Notes: generated from the sequence alone by a model not told the origin. 64,000 nucleotides of DNA from Nocardiopsis potens DSM 45234 (GCF_000341105.1 NZ_ANBB01000002.1:186001-250000); one strand, 5' to 3'; positions 8,970-17,721 are shown, counted from the first letter of the stretch. Translations and numbers: made by a program.

Positions 8970-9281
8970 CCCCGCCCCCGCCGAGACCGGCACCGGCCGA
9001 GCCCCCGACGGACGGCCGGCCGTCCGGCCGCCCGGCCGGTCGGGAACGGAACGGGGACCGGCCCCTGTCCCGGAGGAGGGCGACCGGTCGGCACGGGACC
9101 CCGGAACACGTCCCGGAACGGCCGCGGACGCCCCTGCCCCGTCCGGCGGGGAACCGCCCGCCCCGATCCGGACCGGCCGGGCGGCCGCGGCCCGGCCGGA
9201 TGCGCGGGAGCACGGGGACGCGGGCGGCGGTCCGGAGGAGATTCGGCGGGCCGCCGCCTCTGCCGTGTGGCGCGGGGCACA

Positions 9282-9287
9282 TAGCCT
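9282..9287 (+). promoter_or_regulatory. -10 box (TAGCCT) upstream of the MoxR gene
   Basis: TAGCCT matches TAnnnT. It lies 35 bases before the chosen ATG (9323), so a short leader carrying the GAGAGGGG ribosome binding site would be made. It also lies 5 bases before another in-frame ATG (9293). The stretch 8970-9281 otherwise shows only GC-rich, repetitive spacer. Confidence 0.4.
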
Positions 9288-9322
9288 GGGACATGAGTCC
9301 TCGGCCGAGAGAGGGGAACGGA

Positions 9323-10369
9323 ATGGGCGCATTCGAGGCCCCCGACCGACCGCGCGGAGCGGACGCGCCCGCCGGCGCCTCTGCGGGCCCCCCGGGCGGG
9401 CCGGACGGCGGACCGGGGCCGGCGGACCCCGCCGCGCTCGCCGGCCTCCTCGGCGAGCAGGACTACCTCGCCGACGACGGCGCCGCCACCGCCTGCTTCC
9501 TCGCGCTGCGCATGGGGCGCCCGCTCTTCCTGGAGGGCGACGCCGGGGTGGGCAAGACCGAGCTGGCCAAGGCGCTCGCCGCGGTCCTCGGCTCCCCGCT
9601 GATCCGGCTCCAGTGCTACGAGGGAATCGACGCCTCCCAGGCCCTCTACGACTGGGACCACCCCCGCCAGCTGCTGCACCTGCGCGCGGCGCAGGCGGCC
9701 GCCCCCGAGGCCGGGGCGCCCGGCGGCCGGATCGCCGCCGAGGAGCTGGAATCCGGCCTCTACGACCGCCGCTACCTGCTGGCCCGCCCCCTGATGCGGG
9801 CCCTGGAGGCCGCCGCCGACCCGGCGCACCCGGCGGTGCTGCTCATCGACGAGATCGACCGCGCCGACGACGAGTTCGAGGCGTTCCTGCTGGAGTTCCT
9901 CTCCGACTTCGCCATCACCATCCCGGAGCTGGGCGCCGTCCGCGCCCGGGTACCCCCGCTCACCGTCCTCACCTCCAACCGCACCCGAGAGGTGCACGAC
10001 GCCCTCAAGCGGCGCTGCCTCTACCACTGGATGCCGCACCCCTCCTTCGAGCGGGAGGTCGCGATCATCCGCAGGCGCCGCCCGGAGGCGCCCGAGCACC
10101 TGGTGCGCGCGGTCGCCGCGGCCGCCCAGCGGCTGCGCGACCCCGAGCGGACCGGCGTCGACCTGCTCAAACCCCCCGGGGTCGCGGAGACCATCGACTG
10201 GACCGCCGCCCTGGCCGCGCTGGGCGCCCCCGCCCTCACCCCCGACGCGGCCGCGCGCACCCTCGGCGCGGTCCTCAAGCACCGCGACGACCACGAGGCC
10301 GTCCGCCTCCGGCTGGACGCCCTGCTCGACGGGCGGCCGGAGCACGGCGCGGCGGAGGCGCCGCGATGA
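9323..10369 (+). CDS. MoxR-family AAA+ ATPase (CoxD-like)
   Basis: 348 aa. After a Gly/Pro/Ala-rich leader the AAA+ core shows Walker A GDAGVGKTEL (~72), Walker B VLLIDEIDRAD (~172), sensor LTSNRTREVHDALKRRC and the MoxR-type lid. The sequence RLQCYEGIDASQALYDWDHP is typical of the CoxD/NorQ branch, which acts with VWA proteins as a chaperone for metal-cofactor insertion. The next gene is exactly such a VWA protein. The start at 9323 has a GAGAGGGG site; an in-frame ATG at 9293 is possible. Its stop overlaps a micro-ORF ATG (ATGA). Confidence 0.88.
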   Translation: MGAFEAPDRPRGADAPAGASAGPPGGPDGGPGPADPAALAGLLGEQDYLADDGAATACFLALRMGRPLFLEGDAGVGKTELAKALAAVLGSPLIRLQCYEGIDASQALYDWDHPRQLLHLRAAQAAAPEAGAPGGRIAAEELESGLYDRRYLLARPLMRALEAAADPAHPAVLLIDEIDRADDEFEAFLLEFLSDFAITIPELGAVRARVPPLTVLTSNRTREVHDALKRRCLYHWMPHPSFEREVAIIRRRRPEAPEHLVRAVAAAAQRLRDPERTGVDLLKPPGVAETIDWTAALAALGAPALTPDAAARTLGAVLKHRDDHEAVRLRLDALLDGRPEHGAAEAPR

Positions 10370-10434
10370 CCGGGGCGCCGCGCCGCCCGCGCCCCGCGCC
10401 CCCGGCCGGCCCGGCCCGGCGGAGGCGGCGGTGA
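10366..10434 (+). CDS. Possible 22-codon coupling micro-ORF
   Basis: ATG at 10366 overlaps the MoxR stop as ATGA, and its own TGA (10432-10434) overlaps the GTG start of the VWA gene as GTGA. The predicted peptide is Arg/Pro-rich with a run of arginines at its end and is probably not functional as a protein. Translation through it could couple the two real genes. It may be chance in GC-rich DNA. Confidence 0.25.
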   Translation: MTGAPRRPRPAPPAGPARRRRR

Positions 10435-11582
10435 ACGGCGCGCCGGTGCTCGGCCCGGGCGGCGCGGCCACCGCGATCGCCGGCTTCGCCCGCGCGCTGC
10501 GCGCCGCCGGCGTGCCCGCCGACACCGCGCGGACCGCGGCCTTCGCCGAGGCGCTGACCGCCGTCGACCCCGTCCGGGCCCGCGACGTGTACTGGGCCGG
10601 GCGGCTCACCCTCTGCTCCGGACCGGACGACCTCGCCCCCTACGACGCCTGCTTCGCCGCCTACTTCGGCGGCGCCCGGCCGGCGGGCGGCCGCCGCCGG
10701 CCCCCGCCGGGGCCGCCGCGCACCCCGCCCTGGGCTCCGGAAGGAGGGGAGGAGGCCGCCGCCGGGCCGGACGGCCCGCTGCACCCGGTCGCCGCCGACC
10801 GCACCGAGGTGCTGCGCCGCGCCGACATCGGCCAGCTCTCCGCGGCGGAGCGCGCCGAGGTCGCCCGGCTCGTCTCGCTGATCCGCACCGGCCGCCCGCG
10901 CCGCCGGACCCGGCGGCGGGCCCCGGCCGCCCGGGGCGCCCTGGACCCCCGGCGCACCCTCGCCGCCGCCGCGCGCACCGACGGCGAGCCGATCCGGCTC
11001 CGGTACCGGGACCGCGCCGAGCGGCCGCGCCGGGTCGTGCTGCTGGTCGACGTCAGCGGCTCCATGTCGCCCTATGCCGAGTCCCTGCTGCGCTTCGCGC
11101 ACGCCCTGGTGCGCGGCCACCCGGCCGGCACCGAGGTGTTCAGCATCGGCACCCGGCTGACCCGGATCACCCGGGAGCTGCGCACCGCCGACCCCGGGCG
11201 GGCGCTGCGCGCGGCCGGCGCCGCCGTCCCGGACTGGCGCGGCGGCACCCGGCTCGGCACCGAGCTCAAGCGCTTCCTGGACGTGCACGGCGGGCGGGGC
11301 ATGGCCCGCGGGGCGGTGGCGGTCATCGCCTCCGACGGGTGGGAGCGCGGCGACGCCGCCCTGCTCGGCGCCGCCACCGCCCGGCTCTCCCGGCTCGCGC
11401 ACCGGGTGGTGTGGGTCAACCCGCACAAGGCCCAGCCGGGCTACCGGCCGCTCGCGGCGGGCATGGCCGCGGCGCTGCCGCACGTCGACGACTTCGTGTC
11501 CGGGCACAGCCTGGAGGCGCTCGAACACCTGGCCGCCGCCATCGCCGGCGGCCCCCTCGAAGGAGGAGGAGCACGTGCGTGA
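10431..11582 (+). CDS. VWA-domain protein, CoxE-like
   Basis: 383 aa. The GTG start follows GGAGGCGGCG. An N-terminal helical part (FARALRAAGVPADTAR) is followed by an Arg/Pro linker, then a von Willebrand A domain. Its MIDAS loop is DVSGSMSPYAESLL (~207), with a downstream GTRLGTELKRFL and IASDGWERGD. This is the CoxE layout, the partner of CoxD-type ATPases in maturing molybdenum CO dehydrogenase and related hydroxylases. It overlaps the next gene (XdhC) by 8 bases. The real substrate enzyme is not in the window. Confidence 0.85.
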   Translation: MNGAPVLGPGGAATAIAGFARALRAAGVPADTARTAAFAEALTAVDPVRARDVYWAGRLTLCSGPDDLAPYDACFAAYFGGARPAGGRRRPPPGPPRTPPWAPEGGEEAAAGPDGPLHPVAADRTEVLRRADIGQLSAAERAEVARLVSLIRTGRPRRRTRRRAPAARGALDPRRTLAAAARTDGEPIRLRYRDRAERPRRVVLLVDVSGSMSPYAESLLRFAHALVRGHPAGTEVFSIGTRLTRITRELRTADPGRALRAAGAAVPDWRGGTRLGTELKRFLDVHGGRGMARGAVAVIASDGWERGDAALLGAATARLSRLAHRVVWVNPHKAQPGYRPLAAGMAAALPHVDDFVSGHSLEALEHLAAAIAGGPLEGGGARA

Positions 11583-12717
11583 CATCCGCTCGGCCGTCGC
11601 GGAGATGTACGCCGAGGGCGAGACGTTCGCCCTGGCCACCGTGGTCGACACCTACAGCAGCTCGCCCCGCGAGCCCGGTGCGGCGATGGCCGTCGCCCCC
11701 TCCGGCGAGGTGGTGGGCAGCGTCTCCGGCGGCTGCGTCGAGGGCGCCGTCTACGAGCTGGCGCAGCAGGTCATCGAGACCGGGATGCCGGTTCGGGAGA
11801 CCTATGGCGTCAGCGACGACGACGCCTTCGCCGTCGGCCTGACCTGCGGGGGCACCCTGCACGTCCTGGTGGAGCCGGTGGACCCGCGCCGCTACCCGCA
11901 GCTCGGCGACGTCATCGCGGCCGTCGACGGCCACCGCCCGGTCGCGGTGGCGACCGTGGCCGGCGGCCCGGGCCCGCTCGGCGCCCGCCGGGTGGTGTGG
12001 CCGGACGGCGCCGAGGGGTCGCTGGGCGCGCCCCGGCTGGACGCGGCGGTCGACGACGACGCCCGGGGGATGCTCGCCCAGGGCGGCACCGGGACCCTGC
12101 ACTACGGCGCGGACGGCCAGCGGCGCGGCGACGAGCTGGAGGTGTTCGTCCAGTCCTTCGCGCCCGCGCCGCGGATGCTGGTGTTCGGCGCGATCGACTT
12201 CGCCGCGGCCGTCGCCGACATCGGCGCCTACCTGGGCTACCGGGTGACGGTCTGCGACGCCCGCCCGGTCTTCGCCACCTCCGGCCGCTTCCCGCGCGCC
12301 GAGGAGGTCGTGGTCAAGTGGCCGCACGCCTACCTCGCCGAGATCGAGGACCAGGTCGACGAGCGGACCGCGATCTGCGTGCTCACCCACGACCCCAAGT
12401 TCGACGTCCCGCTCCTGGAGGTCGCGCTGCGCACCCGCGCCGGCTACATCGGCGCGATGGGCAGCAGGCGCACCCACGAGGACCGGGCGGCCCGGCTGCG
12501 CGAGGCGGGCGTCCCGGCGGAGCGGCTGGCCCGGCTGCGCTCGCCGATCGGCCTGGACCTGGGCGCCCGCACCCCGGAGGAGACCGCGGTCTCCATCGCG
12601 GCCGAGCTGATCCAGAGCCGGTGGGGCGGCAGCGGGCGGCCGCTCACCGACACCACCGGACGCATCCACGTCGAACCACTGGCCCGCCCGCTCACCCCGG
12701 CCCGCCGGGACGCCTGA
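11575..12717 (+). CDS. XdhC/CoxI-family molybdenum-cofactor maturation protein
   Basis: 380 aa, GTG start inside the end of the VWA gene, behind GGAGGAGGA. The N-terminal XdhC domain carries TYSSSPREPGAAM and SVSGGCVEGAVYE. The C-terminal Rossmann domain carries PRMLVFGAIDFAAAVA, CDARPVFAT, CVLTHDPKFDVPLL, GYIGAMGSRRTHEDR and SPIGLDLGARTPEETAVSI. Family members bind molybdenum cofactor, help sulfurate it and insert it into xanthine/CO dehydrogenase-type enzymes. The order ATPase, VWA, XdhC, nucleotidyltransferase matches cox-type accessory modules. Confidence 0.9.
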   Translation: MRDIRSAVAEMYAEGETFALATVVDTYSSSPREPGAAMAVAPSGEVVGSVSGGCVEGAVYELAQQVIETGMPVRETYGVSDDDAFAVGLTCGGTLHVLVEPVDPRRYPQLGDVIAAVDGHRPVAVATVAGGPGPLGARRVVWPDGAEGSLGAPRLDAAVDDDARGMLAQGGTGTLHYGADGQRRGDELEVFVQSFAPAPRMLVFGAIDFAAAVADIGAYLGYRVTVCDARPVFATSGRFPRAEEVVVKWPHAYLAEIEDQVDERTAICVLTHDPKFDVPLLEVALRTRAGYIGAMGSRRTHEDRAARLREAGVPAERLARLRSPIGLDLGARTPEETAVSIAAELIQSRWGGSGRPLTDTTGRIHVEPLARPLTPARRDA

Positions 12718-12884
12718 CCCCGGAGCCCCCGGCCCGGCCGCCGGAACCGCGAACGGCCGGGCAGGACGGCAGGAAGGCCGGTCGGTGGGGAGGGGCGGCC
12801 GATGGCCGACCAGGCCGGCGGACGGCCGATCTGGGCGGCCGGCGGAGGAGTAGCGGACGGGCCGGCGGTGAGGAAGGGGACGGC

Positions 12885-13523
12885 ATGTCCGAGGACCGAC
12901 GCCCGCGGGTCGCCGGGCTGCTGCTGGCGGCGGGGGCGGGAAGCCGGCTCGGCCGGCCCAAGGCCCTGGTGGAGCTGGCCGGGGAGCGCCTCGCCGACCG
13001 GGGCGCGCGGATGCTGCGCGAGGCCGGGTGCGCGCCGGTGCTGGTGGTCACCGGTGCGGCCGAGACCGCCGTCCCGGGCGCCTCGGAGGTGTGCAACCCG
13101 GACTGGGCGAGCGGCATGGGCTCCTCGCTGCGGGCCGGACTGGACGCGCTGCCGCCCGGCGGCGCCGACGCGGTGGTGGTGGCCCTCGCCGACCAGCCGC
13201 TGGTCACCGCGGCGGCGGTCCGCCGGCTGATCGCCGCCGCCGAGGACGGGGCCGAGGTCGTCGCGGCCTCCTACGCCGGGCGCGCCCGCAACCCGGTGCT
13301 GATCCGCCGGGAGCACTGGCCGGCCGTGCACGCCATGGCCGAGGGCGACGTCGGCGCCCGCCCCTTCCTCCGCGCCCACCCCGGCCTGGTCACCCAGGTG
13401 GCCTGCGACGACGTCGCGTCCCCCGACGACATCGACACCCCCGAGGACCTGTACCGCCTGGAGGCCCTGCTCGCCGCCGCGCCCGCCGCCCGTCCGGAGG
13501 ACGAGGACCCCGGCCCCGCCTGA
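12885..13523 (+). CDS. MobA/MocA-like nucleotidyltransferase for molybdenum cofactor
   Basis: 212 aa. The N-terminal nucleotide-binding loop LLAAGAGSRLGRPKALVEL is typical of MobA-like NTP transferases. CNPDWASGMGSSLRAGLDAL, VVALADQPLVTAA, RNPVLIRREHW and the C-terminal DIDTPEDLYRLE fit the MocA (cytidylyltransferase) subgroup, which makes molybdopterin cytosine dinucleotide, the cofactor form used by CO dehydrogenase and xanthine-oxidase-type bacterial enzymes. It sits 167 bases after XdhC behind GAGGAAGGGGA. Confidence 0.85.
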   Translation: MSEDRRPRVAGLLLAAGAGSRLGRPKALVELAGERLADRGARMLREAGCAPVLVVTGAAETAVPGASEVCNPDWASGMGSSLRAGLDALPPGGADAVVVALADQPLVTAAAVRRLIAAAEDGAEVVAASYAGRARNPVLIRREHWPAVHAMAEGDVGARPFLRAHPGLVTQVACDDVASPDDIDTPEDLYRLEALLAAAPAARPEDEDPGPA

Positions 13524-14343
13524 CCGGCCGCGACCGGTCCGCGGACCGGCCCGGGGCCTCCGCAGAACGGGGAGGGGGCGCGGCGGCCCGCCGGGACCCG
13601 CCGCCCGGCCGGGCGCAGAGCGCGGAAGGCCGGAGGCCGGGTTTTCCCGCCGCCTTCGGCCTCGCGGGCCGAGGCCCGTGCGCCGCCGCTCCCAGGGGCC
13701 GGAGAGGCGGGGAGGACTCCGCCGACCGCCTCGGAGGCGTTCGTATGCAGGAGGCGGCTCGACGCCCTGGAGCATCGGCCGCGGCTTCCCCGGGGCGGCG
13801 GTGGGGCAGGGGAGGCCCCGAACCGGTTCCCCGGTGCCCGGGAGCGGGCCGGCCACGGAGGCCGCCGGCCGGGGGCGGCGGATGCAGCGGGCCGGGCCCT
13901 TCGGCCGGGCGGTGTCGCGGTCATGGACGTGGAGGGGCGGGGAGGGGGCGGCGCGGCCGGCCCCGTCGGTCTCTTTTCCGGCGGTCTCCCGCCGGGCGGC
14001 CGGTGGGGTGACAACCATTTCATCGGCACCTCTCGATGATTCTCCGTTGCCATCGCCTCAGGCGGTTCGGCGATCCGGCGCATGCAGGGCGTTCACCGTC
14101 AGAGCGCCTGGAAGCGGGCGCACCTCGAAGAGGGCGCCGCTTCCAGGCGCCCGGAGAGGAGAAACGCCTCGTGGAGACCGCGTGAGACCTCGCTCTTCGG
14201 AGCCGGCGGCGGTCGGTGAAGCAGGAAGGAGACCAGCGAGAGGAACACTGGGATTCACTCAACGGCATGCGGCGTTCACGGAGGCGGCGGGGCGGCCGCG
14301 TCTCCGGTGCCGGTCTCCGTCCGGGGCCGGTGGGGTGCGCGGT
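13524..14343. other. 820-base gap without a supported gene
   Basis: The tails of the plus-strand nucleotidyltransferase gene and the minus-strand kinase gene converge here. Frames that stay open give Arg/Gly/Pro-rich low-complexity sequence only. The part around 14000-14110 is less GC-rich than the surroundings and might be a decayed or foreign remnant. A hairpin at 14104-14150 is the only clear structure. Confidence 0.4.
14104..14150. repeat. Inverted repeat, 14-bp arms
   Basis: GCGCCTGGAAGCGG at 14104-14117 is perfectly complemented at 14137-14150 with a 19-base loop. It is placed between two convergent genes, about 190 bases beyond the end of the minus-strand kinase gene, so it may be a terminator, but it lacks a T-tract. 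Confidence 0.5.
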
Positions 14344-17001
14344 TCAGCCGAGTAGGCCGTCCAGCGGGATGAGGACGCCCGCGCCCAGGGTGAGCAGGCC
14401 GTTGGCGAGGAGCACGACCGCCATCGCCACGGAGCCGGCCACGGAGAGGCGGTAGGCGGCGAGCTGGGTGCGGGCCTTGCGCTTGCGGGAGGCGGCGGTC
14501 CGGCCGAGCAGGATCAGCACCACGCCGAGCAGCACCGGCAGCCACCACTGCGACCCGGCGTCGCCGGGCAGCAGGCCGGTCAGGCCGCTCGCCGCGTCGG
14601 CGACCGCGGAGACCGCCGGGCTCTCCCGGAAGTCGAGCAGCCCCTGGTAGGCGCCGAGCACCGCGGGGCTCTCCGGGTAGAAGCCCTCCGGCGGGAGCAT
14701 CGACCGGCCCGCGCCGTCGACCAGGCCGAGCACCGCGGCGGGGTAGGCGAAGCGGCGGCACCGGCCCGCGCTCATCGCGCGCTCGATCTGCCGCATGCCC
14801 CGGTCCACCTTGCGCTGCTCGCCGGCGCGCGGCGGGACGCCCTGCGGCCGCCGGGCGGCCAGCGGGTCGTAGGGGGCGTTCGGCGGCCGCTGCCGGTCGC
14901 CGGCGCCGTCCCGGGAGTCCGCGCCGCCGTGCGGCAGCCGCTCGCGGACCTGGGTGAGCGCGGTCCCGGCCTTGGCCCGGGCGCCCTCCCAGCGGGCGCG
15001 GCGCCGGTCCCTGCCCTCGGCGATCTCCCGGCGGCGGGTCTCCGCGCCGACGGCGGTGGCGACCGGCATCAGCAGCGCCACCGTGACCAGCGCGGCGTTG
15101 GTCGCGATCTCCCCCGGGGCGCCCAGCGCCGTGCTCCGCTGGGCCCGCCACCACTCGGCGTGCCGGGCCGGGCCGCGCTGCGCCGGGTTCCACGCCTGGG
15201 CGCGCAGCGCCCGGCGCTCCCTCGGCGCCGCCTCGGGGTCCAGCACCAGCTCGGCGGCGTGCGCCCAGGCGCCGTCCCACACGTGCCCGCCGACACCGGA
15301 GAAGTCCCCGGCGCCCTCCTCGGTGAGCCGCCGCACCGTCGCCTCGGCCTCCGCCATGACCAGCGGGACCTCGTGCTGCACCCGCTCCAGCAGGGCGCAG
15401 CGGCGGGCGCCGTCGTCGTGGCAGCCGGGGTGGTCGCACCAGTGCCGGGCGGCGTACTCCAGGGCCCCGCTCCGCACCGCCTCGCGCAGCACCGCGTGCC
15501 GGGACCGCTCGCCGGTGGCCAGCGCCAGCACCCCCTCGGCGCTGACGTCGTGCCCGCGGAACCGGGGCGTCATCCCGGGGATGAAGTGCGCGGCGAGCGC
15601 GCTGATCGCGGTGTGCGCCAGCTCCGGGCGGTCCTGCAGCGCGCTCAGCAGGGAGCGGTCGAAGGTGTAGTCGTTGACCTCGCGGTCCAGCCAGGTGCGC
15701 AGCGAGGACCAGTGCGTGCGCAGCCACACCTCGCCCTTGTCGGACCGGTCCAGCAGGTCGAAGGCGAGGCTGGGCGGGTCGTGGTGGACCGCGTCGGCGA
15801 ACACGATCGGGGCGTTGCGGCGGGCCCGCGCGACCACCGGGGTCTCGCCGTCCAGCCACTGCCGCACCTGGGCGTGGCCCCAGCGCTCGTCGGGCACCGG
15901 GGCGAGCAGGCCGCGGGCCAGCAGCCGCCACCGCTCGTCGGCGACGGCGGAGACGTCGATCTCCGCGCTCCGCGCGGTCAGCCAGTTCTCGCCGCGCGGC
16001 GGCCGTCTCCCGGCGGCCATCTCGTGCACGATCACGCCCAGCGACCACCAGGCGGCCGGAGCCTCCCGGCGGCCCTCGACCACCTCGGGGGCGGCGTACT
16101 CCTCGGTGATGGCGAGCCGGCCGTAGATCCGGCTCATCGTGGCCCGCACCGCGCCGCCGAAGTCGGTGAGCGCGTAGGCCGGCGGGTCCGCCGAGCGGAC
16201 CAGCAGGTTCTCCGGTTTGACGTCGGTGTGGTTGTGCTGCAGCTCGGTCTGCCAGTGGTGCAGGCACTCGGCGACGCCGGCGAGGACGGCGCGGGCCTCC
16301 TCCTCGGGCAGCGGGGCCCGGTCGAGCACGGACCGCAGCGACCCGTCGGGGAAGTACTCCTGCGCCTCCCAGGCGACCTCCTCGCCCCAGGCGCTGCGCG
16401 CGTGCCCGTAGCCGTGGATCGCCGGGGTGTGCGGGTCGGCCTCGCCGCGGGCGCGCAGCCGCTCCAGCAGCTCCCGGTTGATGTCGTGGCCGGGGCGGTA
16501 GACCTTCAGCGCGAGCCGGGTCCCGCCGCCCTCGCCGCCTCCGCCCCCGCTCCCGGCGTCCTTCGGCTCGGCCAGGTAGACCACGGCCTCGCCGCCGGAG
16601 CCGATGTGCCCGAGCACGGTGTAGCGCTCGCGGACCTCGGCCGGGACGGCGTAGTCCAGTTCGCCGGCGGGACCCACCACGGCCCGGGTGACCAGGCGTG
16701 CCGGGATCCCGGTGACGGCGCCGCAGGCCCGCCGCCACCACGGCGCCGGGCCGGTGCGGTCGCGGTGCACGGCGGTGGCGTCCAGCGGGCGCGGCGCGGT
16801 GCGGGTGCGGTCGATCCGGGCGGTGCGCCGCGGGTCCGGGAGCACGCCGGTGGGCTCCGCGTCGCCCTCCTCCCGGGGGCGCAGCATCCGGGTGATCCGC
16901 TGCGTCGGCCCCGGCGCCTTGCCCTGCCCCGGGTCGAGCCGGGTGGTCGGCGCCGCCGGGTCGGAGGGGCGGACCGGGTCGGACTGGTTCGGATCGGCCA
17001 T
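14344..17001 (-). CDS. Serine/threonine protein kinase-like membrane protein
   Basis: 885 aa. A disordered N-terminal ~120 residues rich in Arg, Pro and Thr precedes a kinase domain at ~127-400. It contains the glycine loop IGSGGEAVVYL, the ATP lysine in LALKVYR (~166), the catalytic loop HNHTDVKPENLL (~257-267) and the metal loop LTDFGGA (~279), so it looks active. The activation segment RLAITEEYAAPEV is present. The middle is unique to this protein and has a Cys/His-rich patch (HWCDHPGCHDDGARRC). Hydrophobic helices lie near ~690 and in the last 75 residues. The ATG start at 17001 follows GAAGGAC. Targets and signal are unknown; no PASTA repeats are seen. Confidence 0.8.
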   Translation of the reverse strand: MADPNQSDPVRPSDPAAPTTRLDPGQGKAPGPTQRITRMLRPREEGDAEPTGVLPDPRRTARIDRTRTAPRPLDATAVHRDRTGPAPWWRRACGAVTGIPARLVTRAVVGPAGELDYAVPAEVRERYTVLGHIGSGGEAVVYLAEPKDAGSGGGGGEGGGTRLALKVYRPGHDINRELLERLRARGEADPHTPAIHGYGHARSAWGEEVAWEAQEYFPDGSLRSVLDRAPLPEEEARAVLAGVAECLHHWQTELQHNHTDVKPENLLVRSADPPAYALTDFGGAVRATMSRIYGRLAITEEYAAPEVVEGRREAPAAWWSLGVIVHEMAAGRRPPRGENWLTARSAEIDVSAVADERWRLLARGLLAPVPDERWGHAQVRQWLDGETPVVARARRNAPIVFADAVHHDPPSLAFDLLDRSDKGEVWLRTHWSSLRTWLDREVNDYTFDRSLLSALQDRPELAHTAISALAAHFIPGMTPRFRGHDVSAEGVLALATGERSRHAVLREAVRSGALEYAARHWCDHPGCHDDGARRCALLERVQHEVPLVMAEAEATVRRLTEEGAGDFSGVGGHVWDGAWAHAAELVLDPEAAPRERRALRAQAWNPAQRGPARHAEWWRAQRSTALGAPGEIATNAALVTVALLMPVATAVGAETRRREIAEGRDRRRARWEGARAKAGTALTQVRERLPHGGADSRDGAGDRQRPPNAPYDPLAARRPQGVPPRAGEQRKVDRGMRQIERAMSAGRCRRFAYPAAVLGLVDGAGRSMLPPEGFYPESPAVLGAYQGLLDFRESPAVSAVADAASGLTGLLPGDAGSQWWLPVLLGVVLILLGRTAASRKRKARTQLAAYRLSVAGSVAMAVVLLANGLLTLGAGVLIPLDGLLG

Positions 17002-17196
17002 CGTGCGAGCGCTGTCCTTCGTTCGCGGTTCTTCGCCCGGGCCGGCCGGCGCGGACGGGGGAATGCGGACGGGAACGGGCTTGTGCCCCCTCCAGACTAG
17101 TCCGCCCGGGCGCGGCGGGCGGTGGGGCGGAACCCCCATTCTTCCCCTAAGTGATGTCCGGAACCGGTGGCGCCGGGAGGCGCGGTCCCGGCGGGG

Positions 17197-17523
17197 TCAG
17201 CCGTGCCCGCCGCGCCCGGCGTCCGGGTCGATGCCGAGTTCGGCGCAGGCCTCGCGGTAGAGCCGGACCACCTCGCGGCGGATCTCGGCGCGCTCGGTCA
17301 GCGGGCGCCCCCAGGGGATCCGGACCGCCTTCTCGGTGCCGCCGACCGTGGCCGCGAAGTCGCCGCCCTCGCCGTCCAGCCCGGTCATCCGGGCGGCGGA
17401 GGCGTCCGGGACGCCGCCCAGGGCGCGGCAGATGACCAGGGTGTCCTCGGGGTGGTCGCCGTTCATGTGCGCGGTCACCGCGCGCACGACGTCGGGGCCG
17501 AAGGGGTTCGGGGCGCTGGGCAC
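17197..17523 (-). CDS. DUF2470-domain protein
   Basis: 108 aa. The pattern PDVVRAVTAHMNGDHPEDTL followed by ARMTGLDGEGGDF matches the DUF2470 domain found alone or at the C-terminus of haem-degrading HugZ-type and split-barrel FMN-binding proteins. The conserved HMNxDHxxD segment is intact. A role in haem or iron use is known for some relatives only. It is a single small gene on the minus strand, 195 bases upstream of the kinase gene start. Confidence 0.8.
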   Translation of the reverse strand: MPSAPNPFGPDVVRAVTAHMNGDHPEDTLVICRALGGVPDASAARMTGLDGEGGDFAATVGGTEKAVRIPWGRPLTERAEIRREVVRLYREACAELGIDPDAGRGGHG

Positions 17524-17664
17524 GGCGGGCTCCTGCCTTCCGGTCGGGGCGTGGACGCGCGGAGGGGCCGCGGGCGCGGCCCCTCCGAGGCTATATGACG
17601 GCGCGTCGTGAAAGCGGTCGGGGCGGCCCCGCCCCGACCGCTGCCCGGAGAGGCCCGCCCCCGG

Positions 17665-17721
17665 CGATGACCTTGACGTCCATCGGACCGCGTTGACAGG
17701 CCCGCAACGTCGAGATCATCG
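17665..17721. repeat. Degenerate copy of the ACGTCAAGATCATCG palindromic element
   Basis: CGATGACCTTGACGT (17665-17679) and ACGTCGAGATCATCG (17707-17721) form an imperfect inverted repeat followed by GGGGAG. The same arm sequence makes up the outer half of the perfect 64-bp palindrome at 27691-27754 and a half copy at 58.96 kb. It lies 59 bases beyond the stop of the minus-strand yceI gene, so it may end that transcript. Confidence 0.65.

Noticed and set aside
9293-9322. Leaderless ATG at 9293 as the MoxR start
   Set aside because: The box-to-ATG distance of 5 bases is short and the ATG at 9323 has a good GAGAGGGG site; kept as an alternative only.
13678-14355. 225-codon plus-strand frame in the gap after the nucleotidyltransferase
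   Set aside because: Arg/Pro/Gly/Ser-rich with no domain, no ribosome binding site, and it runs across the hairpin and into the kinase gene end.
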